64,000 bases of DNA from Chrysoporthe austroafricana (GCA_001051155.2 JYIP02000002.1:2425583-2489582); one strand, 5' to 3'; shown: positions 33,221 through 45,111, numbered from the stretch's first letter. Program-made: numbers and translations. Notes: generated by a model from the sequence alone, not told the origin.

Positions 33221-34707
33221 CTAATCTGGACTTTGATGGCTATTGCTTTTAGTTGCTTGTTCCAACACTTGCCTTTCTCCCGCGAAGACCTCACTCAACC
33301 TTCGCATGGCCTTGCAAAGCTCAGCCTCCTCGACCGCAAATCCGATTCGCGCCCATCCCTTTTCGCTTTCAGGGCCATGGTATGCCTTTCCAGAGCTCAC
33401 AAGCACGCCGCCGTCCCTGAGCTTGGATACCATCACCACCTCGTCCTCCCAGGTCTTGGCCTCCGGTGCCAGTTTCGCTCATACGTACAGCCCAGCGTTG
33501 CAGGGAAGATAAGGTCTCCTCTCGGCTTTGAGGAAGGTCGCCAGCTCCGTGTAGGCGGCTGCGAGGCGTTGCGAGTTTCGAGCCATGAGGGACGGGAGTC
33601 CTGGGAAGGTGAGCAACTTGGTCACGAAGATGGTGGAGAGAGCCGAGAGTTGTGTATTTGCGGCCAGCGCGAGACCAACGGCCAGCTCTGGGTTGAATTG
33701 GGTCACCGTGCATCCCTGAAATGCCGTGTTTGTGTTAGCCGGACTACCTGATCGGCATGCATATATTTAAGCGTCGATGCCTCTGACTTTGCGCTGATTA
33801 CTAGCTACTTACCATTCGAAGTCCGCTCTGGCCAAAATCTTTGCTCGTACTCCAAATCATATGGACTCGCGACTTATCCACCCCGATCTCATCAAGATCC
33901 AGGGACAAGACGGAAACCAAGGGCTGGGGGTCTACCAGGTCCGGGCTGTGAAATATCGAGAGAGCATAAACCTCATGGGAGACGAAGTAGATATCGTGCC
34001 TCTAGCAAAATTTCAGGCATTGCTCAAGAACAACCTTAGGGTAGCACACTGCGAGCGGGTTGTTGGGATTGGTGACCATCAAGGCCTTTATCGGGCACCT
34101 CGCCAACTCGTATGCCTTTTCCAGTGCTGAGATCAGCTCTTCTTGGACGAAATTGGCGTTAAACGAGGGAAGCGGGACGAGAACCGGGCGAACAGAAGAC
34201 CGAACACGGATCCCAAAGTCGAAGCCGTTCCAGTAGGGACTAGGCATGAGAATCCCGTCGCCGGCCTCGCAAATATTGTATAGGAGTGCGTCAATATAGG
34301 CAGTCGCACCTGGGGCAGTCGCTAGTTGTTCGGGGAGAACTGGAACGCGCGGAGCAAAATACGTATTGAAGAAGTTGGAGAGGGCATCTAGGAGGCTGGG
34401 CTCTCCAGAGAAGCCTCGAGGATAGGAAAAGAGCTGAGAGATGCGTCAAATCAGTGCCTAACACCGATATTAAGTGCTTAGCAAACTAAAGAAGGTAACA
34501 TACTCTAGGTTCCAGATTTTGAACAATAGAGCTCTTGCATAACTCTATGAGCTCGGGCCTGATCAACCAGTTTTTGGCCGTGGAGAGGTCAATCTTGACA
34601 GTGTTTTGGATCTTTCTCTCTTCGACAGCGCCCTTGATCTTGGGCATGATATCCCCGACGTTGGCCCACCCCCGCTCAGAAAGGCCGTTTCTAGCAGATA
34701 CGGCCAT
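33221..34707 (-). pseudogene. gliI: GliI-like ACC-synthase-type C-S lyase, two nonsense codons
   Basis: Three exons on the minus strand (34504-34707, 33813-34433, 33221-33715) with canonical GTATGT and GTAAGT donors keep one frame of 440 codons. The start MAVSARNGLSERGWANVG and the body (IDLSTAKNWLIRPELIELC, PSPYWNGFDFGIRVR, VTNPNNPL, WSTSKDFGQSGLRMG with the PLP lysine) are those of the PLP-dependent aminotransferase-fold enzyme GliI. In ETP pathways GliI cleaves the C-S bonds of the bis-cysteinylglycine-type intermediate to free dithiol. The frame is broken by TAG at 34002-34004 (after LKFC) and TGA at 33479-33481 (after GLYV, where family members have Trp). Both are single transitions from sense codons. 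It cannot make a full enzyme. Confidence 0.85.
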
Positions 34708-35021
34708 GACTCCGAGTAACCAAGGTGTAACTATGAAAGGCCGCTGAAGGGAATTGTAGCTTACGCGAAACCACCCACCTTCTACTTGGACATGGTGTTC
34801 TATGCAACTATTTTGTTGTTCGTATTGGAATGCCGATAGATCGAGATGAGGCGCCAAAATTGGAAGAATTGACGACCTAGAAGTGTTTCCAAAAGATTCC
34901 AGCGAAGGGGACCCGCCTATTCCAGTTTTTCACAAATTCGGATGCCGATCGAAAGCAGTGATTGTAGCTTCGCTGTCACGGCTCTCTACCGAATTGTCCA
35001 ATTATCTAGTTACTTTCCAGG
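34708..35021. other. Short intergenic, gliI promoter side
   Basis: This is the upstream region of the gliI-like gene and also the 3' flank of the gliK-like remnant. No clear CGG-N3-CCG site is seen here. Confidence 0.4.
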
Positions 35022-35584
35022 CTACAATCCGTCACCCCGGCCAAAGACTGGGGCAAAGAGACAATCATGAAAGACAGCCCACATGACGAACATGACCCAT
35101 CTAACTAAGAGCACCACCAGCCAGTGGGCATTTCCGTCTTCCTGAACGCTTTTTTCGGTTATCTTTTCCATGGCAGACATCACCGGCCCCCAAAGGGCGA
35201 CGAAAAGGGCAGCTCCGAGCCTGGTCCAGGGAGAACTCGGTGAATCATAGACAGGGATTTCTGACAAGTACCGTTGATACTCTTCTGGCAGACGTGCTTC
35301 TCTGCCGCCTGTAGTAACTATATCCTGACAAGCAACGTCAGACGGCCGCTGTATCAAAAGTTCTCGCCTACGTCTTACCATATACCGCCGGCTCGGGGTT
35401 GGACATGGTCGCTAAAGGACGGCTCCGAATAGGGCATTCCGGGGATCTCCATCACCAGAATCCATCCCGGGACACGGACTCGGGCTGAATCGAGCGGACG
35501 GATGCCTCGGTTCCCGGTGAATTTGGCCGAGCTCATATTAGAGCCATAGGCCAAATACCACACTTTGTCGGCTCTGTGGTCCAT
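35022..35584 (-). pseudogene. gliK: GliK-like gamma-glutamylcyclotransferase with internal deletion
   Basis: The N-terminal part from ATG 35584 has the substrate-binding motif YLAYGSNMSS and continues through RGIRPLDSARVRVPGWILVMEIPGMPYSEPSFS, as in GliK. The frame then runs into a short unrelated tail and stops at 35375. The C-terminal part is present in another frame: PSRRYM, a GTAAGA...TGTCAG intron, then GREARLPEEYQRYLSEIPVYDSP, a hydrophobic helix and FGRGDGL at 35022. The roughly 100 or more residues expected in between, including the catalytic Glu region, are missing. An out-of-frame internal deletion is the simplest explanation. GliK removes the gamma-glutamyl group from the glutathione adduct in gliotoxin biosynthesis. 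Confidence 0.8.
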
Positions 35585-36107
35585 TTCGATGCACAATGAA
35601 GAAGAGTCGTCACTGAAACACGGTGGGCTGGCGGGCCGAGAACATCCAGCAGGGTACACAAACACCCCGGACTCATTGAATTTTTATAAGTATGGCACTG
35701 CTCCTTGTTTCCAAAATGACCGGCCACCGAGACAACTCATCGGCCCGGGCTTGGGTGGACACCAATCCTCGATCAAGGTCAAACACCAGGCCAGCCTTAC
35801 CATGGCCATTCTAGACATGGTCAGGAGTGGCCACGCAATCTTTTGATAGCACAAAGCTGACCATGGGGGCTATATCGGCGACTCGGACCGGCCCTGGCGC
35901 CTTCTCGCAAAGCTGGGACGGGTATCGATGTGAGGGATTCTGACTAGATACGACTTGTGACAAAGGATTAAAATTGCAGACATTTGATGGACAAAGGGTA
36001 GTATATCGGGGTAGGCAGCGGCGTTCAAATTTTAAATTGTTACGTTGACGTAAACCAGCAATCTGATTACTGCAACCTACCCCATTACTGCTCTCGATTG
36101 CGCCACG
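35585..36107. promoter_or_regulatory. Divergent gliK / NRPS promoter
   Basis: Between the gliK remnant (minus) and the NRPS (plus), with a CGGCCACCGA site at 35721-35730. A short frame at about 35740-35840 might be an adenylation-domain remnant, but this is too weak to annotate. Confidence 0.45.
35721..35730. promoter_or_regulatory. CGG-N3-CCGA palindrome, putative GliZ-type site
   Basis: CGGCCACCGA, 137 bp upstream of the gliK-like ATG and 378 bp upstream of the NRPS ATG. Confidence 0.55.
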
Positions 36108-39100
36108 ATGCCAGCGCCCGATGCCCAGCCATGTCGAGAGGACATAATCCTATCAGAGTTGTCGGCAGCTCTCGACACACCATTGTCCCGTTTGAATCTT
36201 CATTCCAGCTTCATAGGAAATGGAGGGGACTCGATGTCATCAATCCGACTTCAGGCAGCTCTGGGAAATCATGGAATTCTGCTTCCTGTTGACTCCATTT
36301 TTACGGCCACCACATTGCTCCATCTGGTCCAATATGAGCAGACACAGCTATCTGGAGGATCTGGAGATCTTGGTAGCCCGTCACCAATATTGTGTCTTTC
36401 GAACAAGCGCGCCCGTGCGAACTCGGCCGAGCCACATCCCAAGCGGTCTTGCAGATTGAGACGGGGATCGACGATAACAAGAGACCGAACCGGGGAGACA
36501 TTCAAGAAGCATCTCATGACCGAAATGCAAGAGTGTTTGGCCCAAGCCACGCAAATGGATCCCTCAGGCTGCCTCAATGTGATTTCGTACTTGGAGACCC
36601 AGCGACCCGACCAGATCCCCGCGCTTAAACAGGCATGGAAAGAAGTGCTGGAGTCAGAGAGCATATTCCGCATGTCTTTTGAGGTGGACGAAGTGGCGGG
36701 CTACATGTGTGAGGGAAGACACGTTCCATTTATCTGGGAAGAAATCTTGGTCGATGATGAGTCGTCCTACAACGCAGAGATTGAAAGGTTCTCGCCTCCC
36801 GATTCGCTGTTCAGCAGTAGCTTCAAGGTCGTCACTCTTCTTCCCAGCCCAATCGGGACCAAGACCGGGATAGAGATTGAGGGAGAGAGCACTGTCATCT
36901 GGCGCGTCCACCATGCCATGATTGACGGCTTCTCCTGCGAGCTTGTACGATCCAAGGTCCAGCGCGTTCTCGAAGGGATGAGAGCACAGCCTGGACCTTT
37001 GTACGCAAGCTTTGCTAAGAGATTGCAGGCAATACAGCGGCAGGGACATGAGTTGGCAGTTGCATTTTGGGCACGGCAGAAAACACAACACCCTTCTCCA
37101 GCTACAGGACTTGCACTTCCGAAGCCCGCAAGCAACGAACTTGTCTCGATGACAGCACCTGGGCATCTCTATTTTGCTTGCGATCACGAAAGACTAGCAG
37201 CGTTTTCCAAAAAAGTGGGCGTCACAGTGGCATCGCTCTACTATGCAGCTTGGGGGCTCGTGCTGGCGCGGTATGCAGATTCTGATGATGTCTCCTTTGG
37301 GGCTGTACTCTCAGGCCGCACTCTACCAATTGAAGGGGTAGAGTCTGTAATAGGTTTGACGATGAACACGCTCCCATTCTACGTGTCCTTGGACGCGCGC
37401 TCGGATATCGGAGAGTACACCCGTACTGTCTTCAAATCTCTTTTGGATCTGATATCGTTCCAGTGGACCACTCCAACCCACGGCTTTACACGGAGTTTCT
37501 CCTCAGCTGTCAATATTCGACTCAATATACCCGGTCGGACCAATACGACAACTGGTCCACTTCAAGACCCTCGTAGCAAGGTCCTCTCCGACGTGCCACT
37601 TCAGTTGAGATTCTCGACCGCGGCCGTGTTTACGTCAACTACGACACAAGGTATTTTTACGAGGCACACATGAAACGTCTTGGTGCTGCTTATGTGGCGG
37701 TTCTCGACTCTATGGTTGAAAGCGACGCGTCGGTTGCGTCCACGCTCGAGTCTATTGTTGACAGCGGCCAGCGCATACGCCTGGCTAGTTTAGGCAACTG
37801 TGCTTCTAGCACCAGGCATGGTTCGGTACACGACGATTTGGTCTCCCTCTTCCTTCGAACGGTCAGAGATAATCCTTCGGCAGTCGCCTTGGAACATGGC
37901 TCTCGCATCATCACCTACGCTGAGTTGGACGAGCAGTCTTCGGTCGCGGTATCTCACCTATCGGAACAAGTTGTACCTGGGGACACTGTATGCGTGCATA
38001 CTGATGGTAGTATCGAATGGATAGTGGCTATTTATGCTGTCCTCAAATCTGGCGCGACTTACTGTCCTTTGGACCCAGCGCTCCCTGATGCTGTTCGGGC
38101 TACCATTTTCACGACAGCTGCCGCAAAATTATTCCTGACTGGGAGTTCTGTAGCCAAATCGGCCAAGCCTTCCTCCTGCAGGCTGCACTTCTCCATAGAA
38201 GAGCTTCTTGCAAAGAGAAGAGCGTGCGCAGATACAGACTGTGTTCAGAGGAAACAGTCACAATGGCCACCACGCCCAGATTCCGCAGCCTATCTTTGCT
38301 TTACGTCTGGATCGACAGGAAAGCCAAAGGGGGTCATATGCAAACACAGAGGACTAGTGGCATTCCAAAAGCAGCTCGAGGTACGCCTCGGTGCGCACCC
38401 TGGATGGAGGGTCGCTCAGTTTATGTCCCCTAGCTTCGATGGGAGCATCCATGAGATCTTCTCGGCGCTAAGTTACGGAGCTACACTCGTTCTCAAAGAT
38501 GCGAGCCACCCCTTCGAACACCTTAAGACGTGCGATTCGGCCATTTTGACACCTTCAGTCGCCAAGGCACTCAATGTAGCTGAGTTCCCACATCTGAGTA
38601 CGGTATACCTTGTTGGGGAAGCTGTCTCCCAGAATGTCTGCAACACCTGGGCAGCATCCAAAAAACTGTACAATATGTATGGTCCGACCGAGGCTACCTG
38701 CGGGGCCACTATAAAAAACTTGACCGCGAACAAACCAGTAGCCCTTGGTGTTCCTAATCCATCCACGAGAGTATACGTCCTCGATAACCAGCAAAGGCTC
38801 GTCCCTTTGGGTGTTATAGGCGAGATTTACCTCGCGGGTGTGCAGGTTGCAGCTGGCTATATTGGCCAACCTGATGAGACACAAATGAAATTTCTACCTG
38901 ATTCTGTCAATCCCCAATACGAAGGAGAGTACATGTATAAGACAGGGGATCGAGCCTACTGGGATGAATGGGGTGAACTGGTGCTTCTGGGCCGCAGAGA
39001 TCGCCAGATCAAGCTACGAGGTTTCCGACTCGACCTCGATGACCTTGAGATCCGGATGACGAAAATGGACGAGAAGTGTACTGCAGCGGCCGTGGTCCGC

Positions 39101-40882
39101 AGAGACGACGACTGTCTTGTCGCCCTGGTGCAACCGGCATGTCTGGACTTGAAGCATTTCAAGCTGCAGATCCGCAAGCACCTTCCTGTCTTCGCTATTC
39201 CCAGCTATGTTTTTGCCGTCGACACCTTTCCAACAACGCCGGTTGGAAAACTGGACTATAAGGCTATTGCGGCTATGCCTGAAACTGGCTTAGATTGCGG
39301 ATCTAAGCAAGGCGCACCGCTTTCGCCCCCAGGACAGATCATCAGTGCAGCGCTTCGACATGTGCTGGATTTGCCTACTGGATTCCAGATTGACCAAGAG
39401 TCTAGTTTCAGCGACCTGGGGGGAGATTCTGTCCGCGCGCTGTCCTTATCCCACCGCCTTTCTCGCATTTTCAAGTGCCACATTCCTGTCCATACCATCC
39501 TGGACTCGGTCACTGTAGTGTGCTTAGCTCGAGCACTGGCTGCTGTGCCAGCCGCTCACGGGAGTCTTGGACGAGCAATCACCCTTGGTGACCATGGCGT
39601 CTCGCCCATCGAAAAGGAGTGGTGGCAGAAGTACCAACACGCCGGTCCAGGGACATCTTCGTTCAACGTCAGTTACGCTTGCCGACTTGGCGCTTCTATC
39701 GATAGGACGAGGTTGATCATAGCCTGGAACTCTGTACTTCTTCGACATCGGATTCTGCGCTGCAGATTCAAAGTCTCAGACTCACGTGGTTTGGTCAGAG
39801 AGTACTCTGAAAAGCCGCCCATCGTCAGAGAGGCCGAGACGATTGATATATATCGAGATTTGAATATTTCTTTTGATCTCGAGCATGACGACTTAATTCG
39901 CGTCTCCATCTCCCCGAAACACATGCTTGTCGTCATCAGTCATATCATCTGCGATTTGACTAGCCTTAAGACCATGTTGCGAGAAGTGGTACACATCTAC
40001 AACGGGAGAGAGTTGGGCCCAGTCATGAAAGAGTATTCTCGGACGGAATGGTCCATACCTACGAACATACATCCTCATCTCGAGTTCTGGACTGGGTATC
40101 TTACTTCAGGTCTCGAAAAACATCACAAATTTCTCGGCAGCAAGGCTAAGAAGAGGCAGACATGGTCAGGCCTATCTCATGTCTGCCAGGTTCCCAACTC
40201 AGTCTACCAAGCCATGCTCCATTTTGCCTCTTCTAGAAGAGTCACCATGCACCAGCTGGTATTAGGCGCCGTGGCCCTGGCCCTAGTCTACGATACTGGC
40301 ACATGCGATATTATATTAGGCGCTCCCTATCTAAATCGAAATTCAGAAGACGACTTGGGAGTCGTGGGTCTATTTTTGGAGCCGCTACCCATTCGAATTC
40401 GATACCCCGAGCCGCTTGACATTAGCCAAGACTCTTTTCGAACCTTGGAATCGCGGCCCGTTAACGGCCAGGAATCCTCTTCCTTCATCAAGGCCGTTCA
40501 ACGGTCTAGCCGGGCCGCTCTCTCTCACGCCGTGCCGTGGAACCAACTTCTCTCGCACTTGGGCGTCCAGCCAGATTTCCCTAACCATCCAATTTTTGAC
40601 GTCATGGTCACGTTTCATGAGGCTGACGGCGAGGCTGATCTTTCCATCGGCGACAGCGTTCAATTCGTGCCTACGTGGAGTAATGGGGCCAAATTTAAGC
40701 TCATGGCCGAGTTCACCGCACGGCGCGAAGGGCATTTGGACTTGAGGCTGGAGTACAGCGATGAGTGTCTCATGCAGAAAGATGTGCAGCTGGTTGCGAG
40801 GTTAGTAATGGACGCTCTCAAGGGTTTGGTGACTGGGGACGGGTATGAGGCGATAGTGGCGAGACTTCGGTCTCGTGATTAG
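36108..40882 (+). CDS. gliP: GliP-like NRPS, T1-C1-A2-T2-C2, lacking A1 and terminal T; one frameshift
   Basis: Frame 1 (36108-37673) carries a carrier domain with FIGNGGDS (pantetheine Ser42) and a condensation domain with HHAMIDG near residue 267. Frame 2 (37670-40882) continues the same condensation domain, then has an adenylation domain (YAELDE, FTSGSTGKPKG, SFDGSIHEIF, YNMYGPTEATCG, YKTGDRA), a second carrier domain (SDLGGDS) and a second C domain with SHIICD. The frames meet near 37602-37604 between SDVPLQ and VEILDRGRV: one base is missing. Gene order and domain wording match GliP/SirP, which build the cyclo-dipeptide of ETPs as A-T-C-A-T-C-T. The whole first adenylation domain and the last carrier domain are absent. 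As read, two separate truncated products result. Confidence 0.85.
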
Positions 40883-41636
40883 AGATATTTGGATACAACA
40901 TCTTTGACTATTGGGCTTGTTCCTTGATGAGAATGTTTTCATCACTTTGATTCTTGTATTTTCTTCGTCCCTGACTTGGGATTAGGCTTGCATCATCATA
41001 GGGTCAAAGTGGAAAAATAAACTGGATGCTAATCACCAAATTACAGACGTTCGAGGCCCTTGCTATTATTAGCTTCAGCCTGCGTCTTCGGCGTTTTAAG
41101 AATGTTGATGGTATCAGTACCGCACATCTCTGCGGGCACGCAAAGTCTTGGATATCGCGGTACGCAAAAGAAAGGTCAGGGTAGAAAGAGCGGGCGGTTG
41201 ACCTGTGACTCACGTTTCTCCGCACTTTCTTGTGATGAGGGGGCAAATATTCTTGAGAAGTAAATCTTGTCGAACCCTAAAGATCCAGTGAGGTCACCAA
41301 GTGGAATCGAGGCCATCCCCGGAGATCTCCTACCACTTCTTTCGAGTGGAATATCCCTCTCCACCGGGCTTGCACTCTGTCAGGATCCCGGTTAGTCCTT
41401 TCGTGTAGGCCCCGGAGAATGAAGCCCATTTCCGTTCCGCGCAGGAAAACACTCAAGTCGCCCGCTAGGATGTATTCCCTGCAGGTTCCCTGTACAGCTC
41501 CGGCCACCGAGTAAGCATGTTAGCAGGCACCTATCCAAGGATTAAAGGCTTTTTCTTCTTCCCCACCCGCGAAAGAAAATCATCTCCTTTCTTAAGCTAA
41601 ACGTGACATCATTTTTCTGCATAAGATGCTCTTCTC
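40883..41636. promoter_or_regulatory. Promoter region of the second GliT-like gene
   Basis: I see no ORF of note. A CGGCCACCGA site lies at 41501-41510, 127 bp before the ATG. Confidence 0.5.
41501..41510. promoter_or_regulatory. CGG-N3-CCGA palindrome, putative GliZ-type site
   Basis: CGGCCACCGA followed by G, upstream of the gliT-like pseudogene. Confidence 0.55.
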
Positions 41637-42662
41637 ATGAACCCCATGGCTCCCCAGTTCGACATCATCATCATCATTGGAGGTGATCCTGCCGGTCTCA
41701 GCGCTGCAACGTCGATTGTGCGGCAGGACCACAAAACGGTGCTTTTTGACTCGGGAGAATACCGCAACTCGATGAGTAAGCATATGCACACCGTGCCTTC
41801 ATGGGATCATCGGGATCCCCGTGAGTTCCGCACTGCAGCGCGGGCAGACCTCTAGCGATACGGCTCTGTGGCTATAGAGTCTGCTGAGGTCGAGAAGCTC
41901 GTACAACGTAAGGAGGACGGCGTTTCCGAAGCCACTGCTGCTGGGAGGACATGGACGGGCGCAAAGGTTATCCTAGCGACGGGAGTGGAGGATGTACTTC
42001 CTGACATCGAGGGATACACCGAGTGTTGGGTCTCGGGCATGTGAGTTGCGGATAAGCTGATGCTGACTGCCGCGTGGTGGCGCTGACTTCTCTCTTCTAG
42101 CTTCCATTGCATGTACTGCCACGGGTGGGAAGAAAAAGGCGTGCCTTCAGCGGGCGTATTAGCAGAAGGGGAGGCGAGCAAAAGCATCATCACTCTACAT
42201 ATTGCACGTCAGGTATTGCGCATATCGGAGCAGGTTATACTCTACACGCATGGCAGTAAGGAGCTTGCCAGGGAACTTTCCGAAGCTCTGGAAGCTGCTC
42301 CGGCCCCAATGGCAGTTGATGCCAGAAAGATCATCAAGCTTATTAAGGCTCCAGAGCGGGCCCAAGTTACTCTTTGTTTTGAGGACGGCACGAGCAAGAC
42401 CGAGGCTTTTCTAGCGCACAAACCCAAGACGAAGCTGAGAGGAGACTTGGTGCAGTAGCTGGGCCTTGAAGTCACGCCCATGAACACTATCAAGGTCACC
42501 GCTCCATTCAACCAGACAAGTCTGAGAGGGGTATTTGCTGCAGGCGACTGCTCGACTCCTATGCAGACCGTGACTGGGGCTCTTCACTCAGGCACGTGTG
42601 CTGGAGGCGGTGCCCCTTTGCAGTTGCAAGCTGAGGTCTTCGGCCAACCGGCTATCTTTTAG
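41637..42662 (+). pseudogene. gliT: GliT-like dithiol oxidase with CxxC, two TAG codons
   Basis: Exons 41637-42040 and 42101-42662 (donor GTGAGT, acceptor CTTCTAG, phase 2) keep one frame of 322 codons. FAD-binding reads IIGGDPAGLSAA. The redox centre FHCMYCHGWEEKG has the full CxxC, and the end has GVFAAGDCSTPMQ. These are features of the GliT-type thioredoxin-reductase-like oxidase that closes the ETP disulfide and gives self-protection. Two in-frame TAG codons, at 41853-41855 (ADL-stop-RYG) and 42456-42458 (LVQ-stop-LGLE), break it. Both sites could derive from CAG by C-to-T change. The copy at 31975 is intact but lacks the second Cys, so no complete GliT-type enzyme is encoded in this window. 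Confidence 0.85.
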
Positions 42663-43197
42663 CCCGCCTCACTTTGTTTCTCTCCGGGATGCCTGCGGGT
42701 GGTTGGCTCAGGGGCTCAACTAGACTGGCCGGTCAAGAGTAGAACGGCGGTATCTTGCATTTTCGTCAGCTTAGAGTCGCATGCACTTTGTTTCAGTCTG
42801 TAATGTACTTAAGTATGTTTTTGACAGGCATCTATGATTGGAAGGCTGCTCGGAGCGCAAGACAGCCAACACATTCTCAAACTCTCACCGGCAACTGGTT
42901 ACTATAGTACTGGCGACCATGTGCCATGTAATCAGCCTTTTGCTTCCGTGTTAGAACTTGCGGTGGCCGTTGGATCATGCGGTCCGCTGCTTCGACTCCA
43001 CCCTTTTGCTTTTGCCCCGAAGGCTGTACTTGTACGACCTTCGGACAGTTGAAGGAATGTACCTGCTTGCCTATTTAATGCGGGGTTCCTTTGCTTGCTG
43101 CTTCTTGCTTTTTCCATCTCGCCTTTTCATCCTCCTTAACCTTACCGCAGCCTCCAGCCAAGCCTCTTATTTTTGTGCCTAGCACGAAATCGCAGCC
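42663..43197. promoter_or_regulatory. Promoter region of the gliN-like gene
   Basis: I see no gene. The palindrome core CGGTGGCCG (minus CGGCCACCG) lies at 42961-42969, 228 bp before the ATG. Confidence 0.45.
42961..42969. promoter_or_regulatory. CGG-N3-CCG palindrome, reverse orientation
   Basis: On the minus strand it reads CGGCCACCG followed by C instead of A, so it keeps the core and loses the last base of the longer motif. Confidence 0.45.
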
Positions 43198-44321
43198 ATG
43201 TCTGACGGTGAGCCCCAGTATCTCCTGCCGGAGCCAGAGAAGGAAGTGGCGCGCTTGACGGAGCAAGACGCTGTCATCACTTATATGATGCACAATAAGC
43301 GTATTGTAGCCCCGCTTGACCTGAAGAAACCGGGCCTCCAGATCCTTGACTCGGCTACCGCCGACGGCCTCTTCCTCCGGGAAATCCAGCCGCTTCTGAC
43401 GGAGCCTTATACCCTCCTGGGGTATGATATTATGCCTAGCTTCTTTCCGCCGACGACGCCGCCGCACACGACGTTGGCCATCCACGATATTGCCAAACCC
43501 TGGCCGGCCGAGCTGCACGGCCAGTCAGACCTCGTTCACCAACACTTTGCGATTGTTGGGGGCTCGCAGAAAGCAACGCCGCGCCAAATCGTTAGCTATC
43601 TCTGCCAGCTCGTATGTCAAGCAGAGCCCTGTTCTTACCTACCGGATCTTGTATCTTGTAACAGCCTTTTTTGACGCCTCTGGTATTCCCAAGGCGTCCA
43701 AGAAAGAAAACGGAAAGAGGAGTGGGAAGAAAGAAAGAAAGAAAAAAAACCCCTCTCGAAACCTTTAGGTCGGGAACGAGTAATACTGACCTGATGTTGT
43801 TGCAGGTCAAACCCGGCGGCTGGATTCAGCTCGGCGAAAATGACCTGCGGGGTCCAGTGCGTGGCGGTCCCGCCTTACGCGACACCATTGCAGCGATGCG
43901 CGCCTGGATGATCCATGCCGGCGCCGGGCCCGGAGCGACGTTTGCTAACGAGATGACCGGCTGGCTGAAAGAGGAGGGGTTTGAGAATACCAAAGAGGTG
44001 CATATCGATATTAATATGGGGCCGAGCTGCAAGGACGCCGAGTGGGGCGCCCGAAGCGCCCAGGTCATGGTTAATGCAGCCACCGTCATAACCGGTGCAT
44101 GCAAGAGTATGTTTGACACCGGATTGCTTTTTCTCTTTTTTTTTCTTTTTCCTTTTCCCTTTTCCGGACCGTGCACCGCTGAATGCTTTCTCTCGCCAGT
44201 GATGAATGTCGATGTTCCCGAGTCGCTGTTGGACAAGCTACCGGAGCGCGCAGCAGAGGAGCTTAAGAAGGAGGGTGGAACGTATCGAACCATTATTGCC
44301 ATTGGTCAGAAGCCGGCCTGA
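43198..44321 (+). CDS. gliN: GliN-like SAM-dependent N-methyltransferase
   Basis: Three exons, 43198-43611, 43806-44106 and 44200-44321, with GTATGT donors and TTGCAG / CGCCAG acceptors, give 278 aa in one intact frame. The opening EVARLTEQDAVITYMMHNKRIV, the LQILDSATADGLFL strand standing in for SAM motif I, the central HDIAKPWPAELHGQ with LVHQHFA, and VKPGGWIQLGENDL are those of the fungal GliN/TdiE-like methyltransferases. In gliotoxin biosynthesis GliN methylates the amide nitrogen as a late step. Intron 2 of the coding sequence holds a long T/C-rich tract (44125-44165). The gene sits between the dead gliT copy and the dead regulator, and is one of only three cluster genes without a visible lesion. 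Confidence 0.8.
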
Positions 44322-44671
44322 GAACCTGAAGTCCACAGAGACGGGAACGTACGGGCAGGCTCGTACAATTTCCAAATTACAATAAAGACAAAACACCGAG
44401 AAAATCCACTTGAAGCCAGAGGAATATAATCTGAGCCTTGAAGCATTTGTCATGTTCATATACAAAGTATGCATTCTCCGTGAGCGCCTTGGAATCTCCA
44501 TGATACATTCACAGTATGAAATGGATTTGCATCATTTTCGTGTGTTTTCAGCTGAGAGGCCACAGGCTCACCAAGCGCCCTGGGAGGCTGGGCAGATTTT
44601 CCCCGCGTACAGCCCAGGTGGTGTGGGATAGCCAGTATGGGACAGCCAGAGCCTTTCACTCTGGCATATGG

Positions 44672-44696
44672 GCACGGGCCAGGATATGGCCCGTGC
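44672..44696 (+). repeat. Perfect 10-bp hairpin
   Basis: GCACGGGCCA, loop GGATA, TGGCCCGTGC. It lies about 350 bp downstream of the gliN-like stop. The function is unknown. Confidence 0.6.
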
Positions 44697-45066
44697 GCCA
44701 GGGCAAAGCCATTTCCACCAGCTCCGACTCCAGTCTCCATCGTCTAGCACGGGAATTTGTTGCTATTTAGTCGCCGTAGTCTAGAATACATAGTCGGATG
44801 CTGCCGAATCCCACGGTGTCTCGTTGATCGGCTTTCAAGGGTTGCTTGCGGTTGCCGGCACGGTTGGGACCTCAAAAGTCCCTTAATATTCTTGCTGCTC
44901 TCAAGACTAGCTGGCGCTTGGTGGCCTGCTATCGCTGATAACTCTCAGCTCCTTCTTGTCTAGAGATTACTGACACTTGTGCAGCCTTGGTGACCGTCTG
45001 TTGGCTGGCTACAAGTACAATATTTTTTGAACACACCGAAGCCATAGGATCATCAGGCGATAGCTT

Positions 45067-45076
45067 CGGCCACCGA
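45067..45076. promoter_or_regulatory. CGG-N3-CCGA palindrome, full TCGG-N3-CCGA form
   Basis: With the preceding T (45066) this is TCGGCCACCGA, the form reported for ETP clusters. It lies just before the Zn2Cys6 exon, suggesting autoregulation. Confidence 0.55.
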
Positions 45077-45111
45077 GGTTTTCTTGGAGTTAGCTTAATA
45101 GATCACCTAGG

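Larger units (their letters stand above)
44322..45111. promoter_or_regulatory. Regulator upstream region
   Basis: No gene is supported. It contains a perfect hairpin (44672-44696) and a TCGGCCACCGA site (45066-45076). Confidence 0.45.

Noticed and set aside
35740..35845. Remnant of the NRPS A1 domain
   Set aside because: A short frame with a hydrophobic helix reminiscent of an A-domain core is too weak without alignment.
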